Assembly (NCBI GenBank): GCA_017477205.1
Contig: JAFUXE010000003.1
Span: 1 to 58,476, forward strand
DNA from: Alloprevotella sp.
GTDB taxonomy: Bacteria; Bacteroidota; Bacteroidia; Bacteroidales; Bacteroidaceae
Direction: 5' to 3'
DNA: 58,476 nucleotides
Under the pieces are notes generated by a model. That model was not told the DNA's origin. It saw nothing but the letters and a program-made list of their open reading frames with translations, and searched no databases. Positions 41,738-52,604 of this stretch are shown in pieces. A program made the position numbers and the translations under genes. Position 1 is the stretch's first letter. Each line of letters starts with the position of its first letter.

Positions 41738-44406
41738 AGCCGCAAGGCATGCCCGCCATCACACAGAGACCAAATATGACCACACGACTTTTCAAGATGA
41801 TGCAACTGGCCGTCGCCGCGACACTCTGCGCCGCAGCGGCCTTTGCCCAGAACGTGAGAGTGAAGCCCAATATCAAGTACGGCAGCGAGGAGAAGTACAT
41901 CCTCGGCGGCCTGCGGGTGGACGACGTCACCGGCTTTGAGAACGAACTCCTCGTCAGCATCTCAGGCCTCTCCGTAGGACAGGAGTACGAAATCCCGGGC
42001 GCGGACATGACCGACGTGCTGCGACGCTACTGGTCGCAGAAGCTCTTCTCCGACGTCAGCATCGAGGCTGACAGCATCGTGGGCAACCGCATCTTCCTGC
42101 ACATCGCCCTCAAGGCACAGCCGCGCATCTCCGCCATCAACTACGAAGGCGTCAAGAAGTCCGAGCGAAAGGACCTTGAAGCATCGCTCGGCCTCATGAC
42201 GGGCAGCCAGATTACCCCCGACCTCATAGACCGCGCCAAGCAAATCACGCGACGCCACTTCGAGGACAAGGGCTACAAGAACATGCAGGTGGACATCCAG
42301 CAGCGCGAGGACGTCACGAAGGAGAACGCCGTGCTCGTGGACGTCATCATCTCCAAGAACCAGCGCATCAAGGTGCAGAACATCTACATCGCAGGCGTCA
42401 CGGAGAAGGAGGCACGCAAGCTGAAGCGCGCCATGAAGAAAACGCACGAGCGCTCGCTCGTGAACTTCTTCCGCTCAAAGAAGTTCCTGCCGGAGAAGTA
42501 CGAGGAGGACAAGGGCTTCGTCATCGACCGCATGAACGGATGGGGCTACCGCGACGCCCTCGTCACGCGGGACAGCGTGGCAACCATCGACGATGAGCAC
42601 GTGGACATCTACCTCGACGTCTATAAAGGCAAGCGCTACTACGTCCGCAACATCGAATGGGTGGGCAACACGGTCTATCCCACCGCAGGCCTGGAGCAGA
42701 CGCTGCAGATGAAGCGCGGCGACGTCTATAACCAGAAGCTGCTCAACGAGCGCCTGTTCACCGACGACGACGCCATCCACAACGCTTACTACAACAACGG
42801 CTACGTCTTCAGCCGCCTGGACCCGGTGGAGACGAACATCGTGGGCGACAGCGTGGACCTGGAAATCCGCATCCGCGAAGGACAGCAGGCCACCTTCAAC
42901 CGCATCAACATCACGGGCAACGACCGCGTCTATGAAAACGTCATCCGCCGCGAGCTGCGCACGAAGCCCGGCGACCTCTTCTCGATGGAGGCCATCAAGC
43001 GCTCCGTCATGGAAATAGGACAGATGCAGCAGTTTGACGTCGAAGCCCTCGGCAACGCCCTGAACCGCAGCATCAAGCCCGACGAGGAGAACGGCACCGT
43101 GGACATCACGTACCCGCTGACGTCGAAGGGCGGCGACCAGTTCCAGATTTCCGCCGGATGGGGCCCCACCGGCATCGTCGGCACCATCGGCGTGAAGTTC
43201 ACGAACTTCTCCATGCAGAACCTCTTCGCACGCGGAGGCAAGCGCAAGGGATTCCTCCCGCAGGGCGACGGGCAGACGCTCTCCATCAACGCACAGACGA
43301 ACGGAACCTACTACCAGAGCTACTCCCTCTCCTTCCTCGACCCGTGGTTCGGAGGCAAGCGCCCCAACCAGTTCTCCGTGGGCCTGTTCTACAACAAGCA
43401 GACGGACGTGAACTCCCGCTACTACAGCAACTCGTACATGCAGAACTACTACCAGTCCATGTACTACGGCTACTACGGCTCCAACAGCAGCTACTACAAC
43501 TACACGAACTACTACGACCCCGACAAATACGTGAAGATGCTGGGACTGAGCATCGGCTTCGGCAAGCGCCTGCGCTGGCCGGACGACCACTTCTCCCTCA
43601 CGGCCGAGCTTTCCTACACGCGCTACATGCTGAAGTCCTGGCAGTACTTCCTCATCTCGGACGGCAACTGCAACAACTTCAACCTCACGCTCTCGCTGAA
43701 CCGCAGCTCCGTTGACAACATGTTCTATCCCCGCTCCGGCACGGAATTCACGTTCTCCCTGACGGCCACACCGCCCTACTCCCTCTGGGACGGCAAGGAC
43801 TACAAGAACCTGGCCACGGACTACAAGAGCGCAAACTACCGCCAGGAATCGCAGGAGAAGTACCGCTGGATTGAATACAACAAGTGGAAGTTCAAGCTGC
43901 GCACCTTCACGGCACTGGCCAACGTTGCCAAGGCGCCCGTGCTGATGACGCGCATGGAATTTGGCATACTGGGCTCCTACAACCGCTACAAGCAGTCGCC
44001 CTTCGAGGCCTACTACGTAGGCGGTGACGGCATGTCGGGCTACAGCTACGGCTACGCAACGGAAACCATCGGCCTGCGCGGCTATGAAAACGGCTCGCTG
44101 GCAGGCCTGCACGGCGACAATGCCTACGCCTACAGCCGCATGACGATGGAGCTGCGCTACCCCCTGATGCTGGAAGGACAGACGAACATCTTCGCCCTGG
44201 CCTTCATCGAGGGCGGCAACGCATGGCAGCAGGTGAAGAAGTTCAACCCCTTCGACATGAAGCGCTCCGCAGGTGCCGGCGTGCGCCTCATGCTGCCGAT
44301 GATAGGCATGCTGGGCATCGACTGGGCATACGGCTTCCAGCGCTACATCAACGGCGAAAAGGCCGGCGGCTCGCAGATACACTTCATCCTCAACCAGGAG
44401 TTCTAA
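41734..44406 (+). CDS. bamA: Outer-membrane assembly factor BamA
   Basis: The 890-residue protein has a signal segment ([18 protein letters not shown]), then five POTRA-like repeats (about 50-450; [79 protein letters not shown]) and a C-terminal barrel ending HFILNQEF with terminal Phe. BamA inserts beta-barrel proteins into the outer membrane. Around residues 560-600 is a Tyr/Asn/Ser-rich loop ([18 protein letters not shown]). ATG at 41734 overlaps uppS; ATG at 41776 gives a more ordinary signal peptide and may be the true start. Confidence 0.95.
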
Positions 44407-44490
44407 GATTTAAGCATTGACCATTATTAAACTTTCCGGAAGGAGTTGAATCAAATAGAACAAATCCGAACAATCAAAACCGTAATAAGT

Positions 44491-45003
44491 ATGAAAAAGT
44501 TAATCATCCTTGCGGCCCTGGCATTCAGCGCATGCTTTGCCTCCGCACAGAAGTTCGCCCTTGTGGACATGGAATACATCATGAGCAACATTCCCGCCTA
44601 CGAACGTGCGAACGAGCAGCTCAACCAGACTTCGAAGAAGTGGCAGGCAGAGGTGGAAGCCCTGGACACGGAAGCCCAGAACCTCTACAAGGCCTACCAG
44701 AACGAGGCCGTCTTCCTCTCCGACACCCAGAAGAAGGTGCGCGAACAGGCCATCGTGGACAAGGAGAAAGAAGCCAGCGAGCTCAAGAAAAAGTACTTCG
44801 GTCCCGAAGGTGAACTCTTCAAGAAGCGTGAAAGCCTCATCCAGCCCATTCAGGACGAGGTCTATAACGCCATCAAGAGCGTTGCCGACAGCAAGGGTTT
44901 CCAGCTCATCATGGACCGCGCATCGGACACGAGCGGCATCATCTTCGCCTCCCCCGCCATCGACATCTCCAACGAAGTGCTCTCACGCCTCGGATACAAC
45001 TAA
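44491..45003 (+). CDS. OmpH/Skp-like periplasmic chaperone 1
   Basis: The 170-residue protein has a signal peptide (MKKLIILAALAFSACFASAQ) followed by FALVDMEYIMSNIPAYERAN, the OmpH signature, and a long charged coiled-coil region (about 45-135) before a C-terminal segment, GFQLIMDRASDTSGIIFASP. Skp forms a jellyfish-like trimer that holds unfolded outer-membrane proteins. It follows bamA by 84 bp, the usual Bacteroidota order. The start at 44491 gives the signal peptide. Confidence 0.93.
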   Translation: MKKLIILAALAFSACFASAQKFALVDMEYIMSNIPAYERANEQLNQTSKKWQAEVEALDTEAQNLYKAYQNEAVFLSDTQKKVREQAIVDKEKEASELKKKYFGPEGELFKKRESLIQPIQDEVYNAIKSVADSKGFQLIMDRASDTSGIIFASPAIDISNEVLSRLGYN

Positions 45004-45035
45004 ACAAAACACATAACAACACACACTAAAAGCAA

Positions 45036-45554
45036 ATGAAAAAGTTCATCCTCGCGGTGCTTCTCACCGCACCCCTCAGCCTCATGGCACAAATGAAGGT
45101 AGGCCACTATGACCTGCAGGCCGTCGTTCAGGACCTCCCCGCCTACAAGACCGCACAGTCTGAACTCGAAGCCCTCGGAAAGACCTACGAGAGCAACCTG
45201 GAGGACATGCAGAAGGAGTACAACACGAAGCTCCAGAAGTACCAGTCCGAAATCAACGAGCAGACGCCGAAGAACATGGTGGAACGCGCCCAGAAAGACC
45301 TGGAGGAAATGCAGAAGAAGATTGAAACGGCTGCACAGGACAACCAGCGCGCCTTTCAGGAGAGCATGCAGCAGAAGCTGTCGCCCATCTTCCAGAAAGT
45401 GAACGACGCCGTGGCCGCCGTGGCTAAAGAAGGTGGCTACATCTACCTGCTCGACCCGGGCACGATGCAGACGTCGCAGGCCACGAACTTCTACGTGAAT
45501 CCCACGATGAGCGAAGACGTGACGGCTAAGATCAAGGCAAGGCTCGGCCTCTGA
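45036..45554 (+). CDS. OmpH/Skp-like periplasmic chaperone 2
   Basis: The 172-residue paralogue of the preceding gene has a signal peptide (MKKFILAVLLTAPLSLMAQ), the start MKVGHYDLQAVVQDLPAYKT, a coiled coil at about 40-125 (LEEMQKKIETAAQDNQRAFQ) and a C-terminal GGYIYLLDPGTMQTSQATN. The paired copies suggest that each serves different client proteins, or that they form mixed trimers; this is an inference. It lies 32 bp after the first copy and is followed by a terminator. Confidence 0.93.
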   Translation: MKKFILAVLLTAPLSLMAQMKVGHYDLQAVVQDLPAYKTAQSELEALGKTYESNLEDMQKEYNTKLQKYQSEINEQTPKNMVERAQKDLEEMQKKIETAAQDNQRAFQESMQQKLSPIFQKVNDAVAAVAKEGGYIYLLDPGTMQTSQATNFYVNPTMSEDVTAKIKARLGL

Positions 45555-45574
45555 TACCCCGTTCCATACACAAT

Positions 45575-45606
45575 AATATCCCGTTGCGCGCGCGTAACGG
45601 GATATT
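45575..45606 (+). terminator. Terminator of the uppS-bamA-skp run
   Basis: AATATCCCGTT (45575-45585) pairs perfectly with AACGGGATATT (45596-45606) around a GCGCGC loop. Confidence 0.75.
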
Positions 45607-45649
45607 GTATCTTTACTCCGCCGTTTCGGCACTCACGCAACTTAAAGAT

Positions 45650-48580
45650 ATGAAGACAAGAACCTTAAGCAATGCCTTAGCACTCCTCTTCTGCCTCCTG
45701 ACTGCAATGCCGCTCATGGCACAGCAGGCCGCACACCGCGTACAGGGCTGGCGTATATACAAGACTGACACGACGTGCATAGAGCTCGTATCGTTCCCGA
45801 TAGGCGACCCCAGCGCCATCTGCGTGGAGGACTCGCTGCCCGGGCTGACGCTGCGCGGCGCCGTATGCACGGGGCAGCACTACCTGCTCATTGACAGCGA
45901 AGACGGCCTGCTCCCCACGCGCTTCATGCGCTACGACGTGGAGCGCCGGCGCACAGATACGATACGCACGTACCACATCACGGAGAGCGAGGCCGGATTC
46001 ATCATCCTGGACATGGCCTACGACGCGACGGAGGACAAGGTTTACGTCCTTGCCTTTGACATCTCGGCCACGACAGAAGAAGAGGGCAACAACCTGGACG
46101 AGCCCCTGCGCCTCTACACCTTGGACCCTCAGACGGGGAAATGCACATACATCAGCGAGGAGAACGACATCTACCTCATCGCCATTGACGTGGACAAGAA
46201 CGGACAGATGTACGCACTGGCAGCAGACGGCTCGGTATGGGACGTGGACAAGCACACCTTCAACATCGGCGAACCTGTACAGACGGCACCGATGAAATCG
46301 CCCTCAAGCCTGCAAAGCATCGCCTTCGACCACAGCGACGGGCTTCTCTACTGGTGCGGATTCTCCGAAACCGACATGGGCTTCCTGGGCATCTTCGACA
46401 TGCAAGGCTCGGGCGTGACGGCATACCGCGACCTGGGCCGCGTGGGGGAGGACTCTGAAATCATCGGCGCCCGCATCATTGACAGTCCCCTGGCACGGAC
46501 AGCTCCCGCCGCCCCGACAGACGCCGTGGCAACAGCATTGGCAAACGGTGCGGAAAGGGCCCGCCTCACGTGGGTGATGCCGACGACGGACCTGGACGGC
46601 AACGCCCTTACAGGCGAACTTGGCGTTGACATATACCGCAACGATGCGCACGCCGTGCGACTGGACGGCCTGAGCGCAGGACAGGCAGCAAGCTGGATGG
46701 ACGGTGCAGCACAGGGCATGATAGAATACAGAATCGTGCCGCGCAACAGCGCCGGAAGCGGATGCGCCGCCTATGCCGACAGCATCTTTGCCGGCATTGA
46801 CCGCCCGGGAATGCCCGCTCACATCAGCGCGGCAAAAGAGGCCGGGACGGACAACATCGTACTCACCTGGGAGGCTCCGGAAACGGGTATGCACAACGGA
46901 TGGTACGACGCTTCGCAACTCAGCTACAGCATACGGCGACAGCCGGACGGCACGACGATGGCAGAAGGACTGACGGAATGCACCTTCACGGACAGGACCA
47001 TCACCGAGCCCCACGCCTACTTCTACGAAATCACCGCCCGCACGGCGGCCGGAGAAGGACCTGCGGGAACATCGCCGGTCATCGCCGCAGGCGGCTCAAT
47101 GGCTCTTCCCTACACATGCGACTTCAGCACAAGCGAGGCCGTGAGGTACTGGACCGTCAACAATGCGGACAACGACCAGCACACATGGGGCGTTTCGCGC
47201 AACTACAACGACGACAGGTATTCCTACATGCGCTATTTCTCCGAGGACGACCTGGATCCCGAATCTGCGGCCGACGACTGGCTCATATCGCCCGCCCTGT
47301 CCTTTGAGGCCGGCAAGCACTACCGCGTCAGCTGGCAGCTGCGCACGCTGGGCGTGCTATATCCCGTGGACTACGAGGTAGCCGTCGGCACGGCTCCCAC
47401 GCCGGAGGCCATGAACGACTATATCTACACGCGCTATCACGAGACAAACAACGGCAGCTTCGGCTTTGAGGACAAGCAGGCCATCTTCACCTTCCCCGCA
47501 ACCGCGGAGGGGCACGTGGCCTTCCACATGCAGAACCTTTCCTCCGCACACATCACGAAAGTGCGCGTGGAGGAAGTCCTGCCCATCGACCTTGAAGTCA
47601 TAGATTTCAAGGCACCGGAACTGGAAAGCATGGAGAAAGCTGCCGAGTTCAGCGTCACAGTCCGCAATAACGGGTACGAGGAAGTGACAGGCTATCAGGT
47701 GCGACTGACAGACGAGAACGGAGCGATGCGCGAGTATGTTCCCGTCAGGGAGCCCCTGCAGCCGGGAGACACGTACACGGTCGTCATACAATGGAAGCCC
47801 AACAGGGACGGCACATATGCCGTCGGGGCCGAAGTGGTAGCCAACGGCGACGCTGACAGCAGCAACAACAAGGCGGAAGCCGTAAACGTGACGTTCAACA
47901 AAGCCGCCCAGTGGTATGACTTCACCACAGGAAAGACGCCTACGCGTACTTCCCCCTTCTTCCTTGAAGAGCCGTTCGGATTCTCGCAGACCATCTACAC
48001 AAAGGAGAACATCGGCGCGCAGGCAGGCTATATCAGTGCCATAAAATACTACTACAGCAGCGCCATCGTCACCACCGTCAATCCTTTTGACGTCACGCTG
48101 TACCTGGCAAACACAAACGACGTGGACTTCGACGACAGTGCACCGCGTGCGCAGGCTATGGAGGACTTCACGCAGGTTTTCCAGGGAAAAGTGAGCGTCA
48201 CGGAAAGCTCCGGCAGCGTCACCATCTTGTTTGACAAGCCATTCAAATACGAAGGCGGCTCGCTGAACGTCATGGTATTCACGGAGAGCGACAACAGCGG
48301 ACAGTACCTCAACTGGTGGTGCTACTATAAGAGCACGGAAGAAGTGATGCACACAATCTACTATGGCGGCACGCACAAATTCAACTTCATAGACGCGCTC
48401 ACAACTTCCATTGAAATGCCCAACGCATCCTTCTACTGCTCGGAAGCTACGGGTATTGAGGCGCCCCTGAACGCCGGCAAGGCGGATGCGCCCCTCTATG
48501 ACCTGCAGGGACGCCGCCTGCAAACGCCTCCCGCCCGTGGCCTGTACCTGCAAGGAGAGCGCAAGATTCTGAAGCCATAG
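45650..48580 (+). CDS. Large secreted multidomain adhesin-like protein
   Basis: The 976-residue protein has a signal peptide (ALALLFCLLTAMPLMAQQ), a propeller-like N-terminal part (about 30-300), two fibronectin type III domains (about 305-500; YRIVPRNSAGSG, YEITARTAAGEGP), a choice-of-anchor/cleaved-adhesin domain (about 505-660; ALPYTCDFSTSEAVRYWTVN, ADDWLISPALSFEAGKHYRV), a CARDB-like domain (about 665-765) and a further beta domain. The end, YDLQGRRLQTPPARGLYLQG followed by a basic tail, is the short C-terminal signature common in Prevotella-like secreted proteins, perhaps a type IX secretion signal. It is probably cell-surface; ligand unknown. Confidence 0.82.
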   Translation: MKTRTLSNALALLFCLLTAMPLMAQQAAHRVQGWRIYKTDTTCIELVSFPIGDPSAICVEDSLPGLTLRGAVCTGQHYLLIDSEDGLLPTRFMRYDVERRRTDTIRTYHITESEAGFIILDMAYDATEDKVYVLAFDISATTEEEGNNLDEPLRLYTLDPQTGKCTYISEENDIYLIAIDVDKNGQMYALAADGSVWDVDKHTFNIGEPVQTAPMKSPSSLQSIAFDHSDGLLYWCGFSETDMGFLGIFDMQGSGVTAYRDLGRVGEDSEIIGARIIDSPLARTAPAAPTDAVATALANGAERARLTWVMPTTDLDGNALTGELGVDIYRNDAHAVRLDGLSAGQAASWMDGAAQGMIEYRIVPRNSAGSGCAAYADSIFAGIDRPGMPAHISAAKEAGTDNIVLTWEAPETGMHNGWYDASQLSYSIRRQPDGTTMAEGLTECTFTDRTITEPHAYFYEITARTAAGEGPAGTSPVIAAGGSMALPYTCDFSTSEAVRYWTVNNADNDQHTWGVSRNYNDDRYSYMRYFSEDDLDPESAADDWLISPALSFEAGKHYRVSWQLRTLGVLYPVDYEVAVGTAPTPEAMNDYIYTRYHETNNGSFGFEDKQAIFTFPATAEGHVAFHMQNLSSAHITKVRVEEVLPIDLEVIDFKAPELESMEKAAEFSVTVRNNGYEEVTGYQVRLTDENGAMREYVPVREPLQPGDTYTVVIQWKPNRDGTYAVGAEVVANGDADSSNNKAEAVNVTFNKAAQWYDFTTGKTPTRTSPFFLEEPFGFSQTIYTKENIGAQAGYISAIKYYYSSAIVTTVNPFDVTLYLANTNDVDFDDSAPRAQAMEDFTQVFQGKVSVTESSGSVTILFDKPFKYEGGSLNVMVFTESDNSGQYLNWWCYYKSTEEVMHTIYYGGTHKFNFIDALTTSIEMPNASFYCSEATGIEAPLNAGKADAPLYDLQGRRLQTPPARGLYLQGERKILKP

Positions 48581-48589
48581 CGAAATCCG

Positions 48590-48655
48590 TCACGAGGCAG
48601 CGCGCGTATCCTTACAAGGCGTTGCGCATATCCTCACAAGGCGTTGCAATAGCAT
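48590..48655. repeat. 22-bp tandem array (three units)
   Basis: Three units start at 48590, 48612 and 48634, of the type TTACAAGGCGTTGCGCATAT plus two bases, immediately after the adhesin-like gene. Confidence 0.88.
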
Positions 48656-48693
48656 ACCATCGAACGGACAAACGCCATCAGCATCTAAAACAC

Positions 48694-48727
48694 AAAGCCC
48701 CCGCATCACGAGGATGCGGGGGCTTTT
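48694..48727. terminator. Bidirectional terminator between the adhesin-like gene and rpsJ
   Basis: AAAGCCCCCGCATC (48694-48707) pairs with GATGCGGGGGCTTT (48713-48726). A-tract and T-tract flanks suit both directions. Confidence 0.88.
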
Positions 48728-48771
48728 ATTGTATGTCGGCCGAAGGAACCTTGCCCTCGGCACGGCATGTC

Positions 48772-49077
48772 CTACACCTTAATTTCCACCTCGACGCCGC
48801 AGGGCAGTTCGAGTTTCATCAGCGCATCGACGGTCTTGGCTGTGCTGCTGTAGATGTCGATGAGGCGCTTGTAGGTGGACACCTGGAACTGTTCACGGCT
48901 CTTCTTGTTAACGAAGGTGGAACGGTTTACGGTGATGATGCGCTTGCGTGTGGGAAGGGGTATCGGACCGCTTACGACGGCGCCGGTGGCCTTCACGTTC
49001 TTCACGATCTTCTCTGCGGACTTCTCCACGAGAGTGTGGTCGTAGCTTTTCAGCTTGATGCGAATCTTTTGACTCAT
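48772..49077 (-). CDS. rpsJ: 30S ribosomal protein S10
   Basis: The 101-residue protein reads [20 protein letters not shown], then [20 protein letters not shown] and [20 protein letters not shown], the S10 sequence throughout. S10 belongs to the 30S head and also acts in antitermination as NusE. It is the last gene of the rpsL-rpsG-fusA-rpsJ unit; a terminator follows instead of rplC, so the S10 cluster is detached here. Confidence 0.97.
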   Translation of the reverse strand: MSQKIRIKLKSYDHTLVEKSAEKIVKNVKATGAVVSGPIPLPTRKRIITVNRSTFVNKKSREQFQVSTYKRLIDIYSSTAKTVDALMKLELPCGVEVEIKV

Positions 49078-49161
49078 TGTTGTAGGATGTTTTGTTGATT
49101 GATATTTTGAAAAGGTGGGGCGGCTTAAGAGTCATTCGCTAAGCCGTCCCGAAGGTTTGCC

Positions 49162-51282
49162 TTATTTCACAAGGTCCACACGGCCGTTGACCTCCTCCAG
49201 CACGGCACGTGCGATGCTGGCAGAGAGCGGAGCGTGATGGTCGTACTGCATGGAGCTCGTGGCACGGCCGGAGGTGATGGTACGCAGCGTCGTCACGTAG
49301 CCGAACATCTCTGCGAGGGGCACCTTGGCCTTGATGATGCGACCGCCGGAGCGTCCGCTTTCCATGCCTTCCACCTGTCCGCGACGCTTGTTCAGGTCGC
49401 CGATGACGTCACCCATGTTCTCTTCGGGCGTAACTACCTCCAGAGCCATGATGGGCTCCATGAGAACAGGATGAGCCTTTGCGCAGGCGTTCTTGTAGGC
49501 GTTGAGGGCTGCCACCTCGAAGGAGAGCTGGTCGGAGTCCACGGGGTGGAACGAACCGTCAAGCAGTTCTACCTTGAGGCTGTCAAGGGGATAGCCACCG
49601 AGCACACCGCTCTTCATGGCATTCTCGAAGCCCTTCTGTACGCTGGGAATGTATTCCTTGGGAATGTTACCGCCAGATACGGAGTTGATGAACTGCAGAC
49701 CGCCTTCCTTGTAGTCATCATCAACGGGACCAACATTGACGATGATGTCTGCGAACTTACCGCGACCACCGGTCTGCTTCTTGTAAACCTCGCGGAGGTT
49801 GACGGTCTCGGTGATGGCTTCCTTGTAGTTCACCTGGGGCTTACCCTGGTTGCACTCTACCTTGAACTCGCGCTTCAGACGGTCAATGATGATGTCGAGG
49901 TGAAGCTCACCCATACCGCTGATGACGGTCTGGCCGCTCTGCTCGTCCGTGCGAACCGTGAAGGTGGGGTCTTCCTCTGCCAGCTTGGCAAGGCCGACGG
50001 AAAGCTTGTCCATATCCTTCTGCGTCTTGGGCTCAACGGCAATGGAGATTACCGTGTCGGGGAAGTCCATAGACTCCAGAACGATGGGAGCATCCTCGTC
50101 GCAAAGCGTGTCGCCCGTGCGGATGTCCTTGAAGCCTACAGCTGCACCGATGTCACCAGCCTCGATGACTTCCTCGGGATTCTGGTGGTTGGAGTGCATC
50201 TGGAAGAGGCGGCTTACGCGCTCCTTCTTTCCGCTGCGGGTGTTGTAGATATAGGAACCAGCCTCAATCTTACCGGAATAAACGCGGAAGAAGGTGAGAC
50301 GGCCAACGTAGGGGTCGGTGGCAATCTTGAATGCGAGTGCAGAGGTCTTCTCCTCCACGCTGGGCTTGCGGCTTACCTCCTCACCGGAGTCGGGATCTGT
50401 ACCGATAACGGCGGGTGTGTCCAGAGGACTAGGCAGGAACATGCAGACATAGTCAAGCAGATACTGCACACCTTTGTTCTTAAAGCTGGAGCCGCAGGTC
50501 ATGGGGACGATATCCATCGAAAGCGTACCCTTGCGGATTGCGGCGATAATCTCTTCATTCGTGAGACTGTCGGGATTGTCGAAGAACTTCTCCATGAGCG
50601 CTTCGTCGCATTCGGCAGCGGTTTCGAGCATTTTGCCGCGCCACTCCTCGGCTTCTGCCTGAAGTTCTGCGGGAATCTCTTCAACGCTGTAGTCTGCGCC
50701 CATCGTCTCGTCGTGCCAGTAGATGGCCTTCATCTGGATGAGGTCAACGATGCCCTTGAACTTCTCCTCGGCACCGATGGGGATAGCCACAACGCAGGGA
50801 TTTGCGCCGAGGATGTCCTTCATCTGGCGTACTACCTCGAAGAAGTCTGCACCGCTACGGTCCATCTTGTTGACGTAGGCGATACGGGGGACATTATATT
50901 TGTCAGCCTGACGCCATACGGTCTCGGACTGGGGCTGCACACCGCCTACTGCGCAGTAGGTGGCAACGGCGCCGTCGAGCACGCGCAAGGAACGCTCCAC
51001 TTCGGCCGTGAAGTCCACGTGCCCCGGAGTGTCAATCAGGTTGAACTTATAGGTCTTATCGTTCCACTTCCAGTAGCAGGTTGTAGCAGCAGACGTGATA
51101 GTGATACCGCGCTCCTGCTCCTGTGCCATCCAGTCCATGGTTGCAGCACCTTCATGTACTTCGCCAATCTTGTGTGTCTTACCGGTGTAGAAAAGGATGC
51201 GCTCGGAAGTGGTCGTCTTACCGGCGTCAATGTGGGCCATGATGCCGATATTACGAGTGAGATGCAAGTCGTGTTTTGCCAT
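49162..51282 (-). CDS. fusA: Elongation factor G
   Basis: The 706-residue protein has the complete EF-G layout: P-loop [20 protein letters not shown], switch region with [41 protein letters not shown], the domain II-III boundary, and domains IV-V ([40 protein letters not shown]). It drives translocation and, with the recycling factor, ribosome splitting. It lies 84 bp before rpsJ and 141 bp after rpsG; the latter gap holds inverted repeats. Confidence 0.97.
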   Translation of the reverse strand: MAKHDLHLTRNIGIMAHIDAGKTTTSERILFYTGKTHKIGEVHEGAATMDWMAQEQERGITITSAATTCYWKWNDKTYKFNLIDTPGHVDFTAEVERSLRVLDGAVATYCAVGGVQPQSETVWRQADKYNVPRIAYVNKMDRSGADFFEVVRQMKDILGANPCVVAIPIGAEEKFKGIVDLIQMKAIYWHDETMGADYSVEEIPAELQAEAEEWRGKMLETAAECDEALMEKFFDNPDSLTNEEIIAAIRKGTLSMDIVPMTCGSSFKNKGVQYLLDYVCMFLPSPLDTPAVIGTDPDSGEEVSRKPSVEEKTSALAFKIATDPYVGRLTFFRVYSGKIEAGSYIYNTRSGKKERVSRLFQMHSNHQNPEEVIEAGDIGAAVGFKDIRTGDTLCDEDAPIVLESMDFPDTVISIAVEPKTQKDMDKLSVGLAKLAEEDPTFTVRTDEQSGQTVISGMGELHLDIIIDRLKREFKVECNQGKPQVNYKEAITETVNLREVYKKQTGGRGKFADIIVNVGPVDDDYKEGGLQFINSVSGGNIPKEYIPSVQKGFENAMKSGVLGGYPLDSLKVELLDGSFHPVDSDQLSFEVAALNAYKNACAKAHPVLMEPIMALEVVTPEENMGDVIGDLNKRRGQVEGMESGRSGGRIIKAKVPLAEMFGYVTTLRTITSGRATSSMQYDHHAPLSASIARAVLEEVNGRVDLVK

Positions 51283-51300
51283 TAATGTTGTTTGTTATGA

Positions 51301-51405
51301 TTTCACGAATTACACGGATTACACGAATTATCTTTCTTTTCACGGATGCTCAAACGCAGTCTTGATGCTCGCAATTCGTGAAAAACATAATTCGTATAAT
51401 CCGTG
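51301..51405. repeat. Nested inverted repeats between rpsG and fusA
   Basis: TTTCACGAATT (51301-51311) pairs with AATTCGTGAAA (51373-51383), and CACGGATTACACGAATTAT (51313-51331) pairs with 51387-51405 with one mismatch. The pairs are interleaved. The motif ACACGAATTACACGGATT type is a recurrent intergenic repeat in Bacteroidota. Confidence 0.75.
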
Positions 51406-51423
51406 AATGGGTGGAATAATTGA

Positions 51424-51900
51424 TTAGAATCTGAAGTGTGCGAAGGCGCGGTTTGCCTCGGCCATGCGGTGCATGTCCTCCTTACGCTTGAAGGCACCGC
51501 CCTGTTCGTTGTAAGCGTCCATGATTTCAGCCGCGAGCTTGTCGGCCATCGTCTTACCGCCGCGTTTGCGGGCGTAGCCGATCATGTTCTTCATGGAGAC
51601 GGACTCCTTACGGTCGGGGCGAATCTCCGTGGGCACCTGGAAGGTGGCACCACCGATACGGCGGCTCTTTACTTCCACCTGCGGCGTAATCTTGTCGAGC
51701 GCGGTCTTCCAGATCTCGAGGGGGGACTGCTCGTTGTCTTTCATCTTTTCACCAACGATTTCGAGGCTCTTGTAGAAGATTTCATAGGAGAGATTCTTCT
51801 TGCCATCGTACATCAGGTGGTTCACAAACTTGGAAACTTTCTGGTCTCCGAAGACGGGATCCGGGAGGATGACCCTCTTTTTAGGCTTAGCTTTTCTCAT
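51424..51900 (-). CDS. rpsG: 30S ribosomal protein S7
   Basis: The 158-residue protein has the S7 blocks [60 protein letters not shown] and the C-terminal [13 protein letters not shown]7 nucleates the 30S head by binding 16S rRNA. It lies between rpsL and fusA, as in most bacteria. Confidence 0.97.
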   Translation of the reverse strand: MRKAKPKKRVILPDPVFGDQKVSKFVNHLMYDGKKNLSYEIFYKSLEIVGEKMKDNEQSPLEIWKTALDKITPQVEVKSRRIGGATFQVPTEIRPDRKESVSMKNMIGYARKRGGKTMADKLAAEIMDAYNEQGGAFKRKEDMHRMAEANRAFAHFRF

Positions 51901-51983
51901 TTGTTTTGTTCAGTTGTTTTGAGGCTGCTTGGAAGTTCTTCAATCCGGAGGGGGATTTACTCAACCTTTCTGCTAACCGATTT

Positions 51984-52364
51984 TTACTTCTTTTGCTTAG
52001 GACGTTTTGCTCCGTACTTGGAACGACGCTGCGTGCGGTTGGCCACACCGGCGGTATCAAGCGTACCGCGGATGATGTGGTAGCGCACACCGGGGAGGTC
52101 CTTCACACGGCCGCCACGCACGAGCACGATGCTGTGCTCCTGGAGGTTGTGGCCTTCGCCGGGGATGTAGGAGTTCACTTCCTTTGAGTTTGTCAGGCGG
52201 ACACGCGCCACCTTACGCATGGCAGAATTCGGCTTTTTGGGCGTGGTCGTATAGACACGCACGCACACTCCGCGTCGCTGGGGACAGGAGTCAAGCGCCG
52301 GCGACTTGCTCTTTTCGGTAGTCACCGCTCTGCCTTTTCTCACTAACTGTTGGATTGTAGGCAT
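51984..52364 (-). CDS. rpsL: 30S ribosomal protein S12
   Basis: The 126-residue protein begins [20 protein letters not shown] and has [20 protein letters not shown] and [20 protein letters not shown], the S12 decoding-site loops. The lysines of PKKPNS (residues 43-44) and VKDLPG are the wild-type residues at streptomycin-resistance positions. The ATG at 52364 gives the standard start; a longer frame reads into the leader. Confidence 0.97.
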   Translation of the reverse strand: MPTIQQLVRKGRAVTTEKSKSPALDSCPQRRGVCVRVYTTTPKKPNSAMRKVARVRLTNSKEVNSYIPGEGHNLQEHSIVLVRGGRVKDLPGVRYHIIRGTLDTAGVANRTQRRSKYGAKRPKQKK

Positions 52365-52446
52365 TTTGTTGTTTTTTAATTGTTTATATAGTATTTTTGT
52401 ATATTTTCTTTCCTTCGCGAAAGCGCACAATACGCCTTAGCGGGTG

Positions 52447-52478
52447 CAAAAGTATAAAAAACAAACGGAAGGGACAAC
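52447..52478 (-). promoter_or_regulatory. Promoter of the rpsL operon
   Basis: On the minus strand GTTG (52475-52478) is followed after 20 bp by TACTTTTG (52447-52454), about 80 bp before the ATG. Confidence 0.6.
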
Positions 52479-52513
52479 ATTTCCCGCGCTTTTTCTTGGA
52501 ATATGCCGCAAAG

Positions 52514-52547
52514 TTTGTGCAAAGCTCGCAGATTTTGTTTATCTTTG
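52514..52547 (+). promoter_or_regulatory. Promoter of the sulfatase gene
   Basis: TTTG (52514-52517), 22 bp, then TATCTTTG (52540-52547). The ATG is 57 bp downstream. Confidence 0.6.
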
Positions 52548-52604
52548 TCGGCAGATATGGATGCGCATCTTATGCGACTACACAATAATAATATATAAGG
52601 ACAA

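Noticed and set aside
42475..44382. A 635-codon frame antisense to bamA
   Set aside because: Low-complexity Val/His-rich translation without signal peptide or domain.
49234..51285. A 683-codon frame antisense to fusA
   Set aside because: The fusA frame is certain; the antisense frame is a by-product of its codon use.
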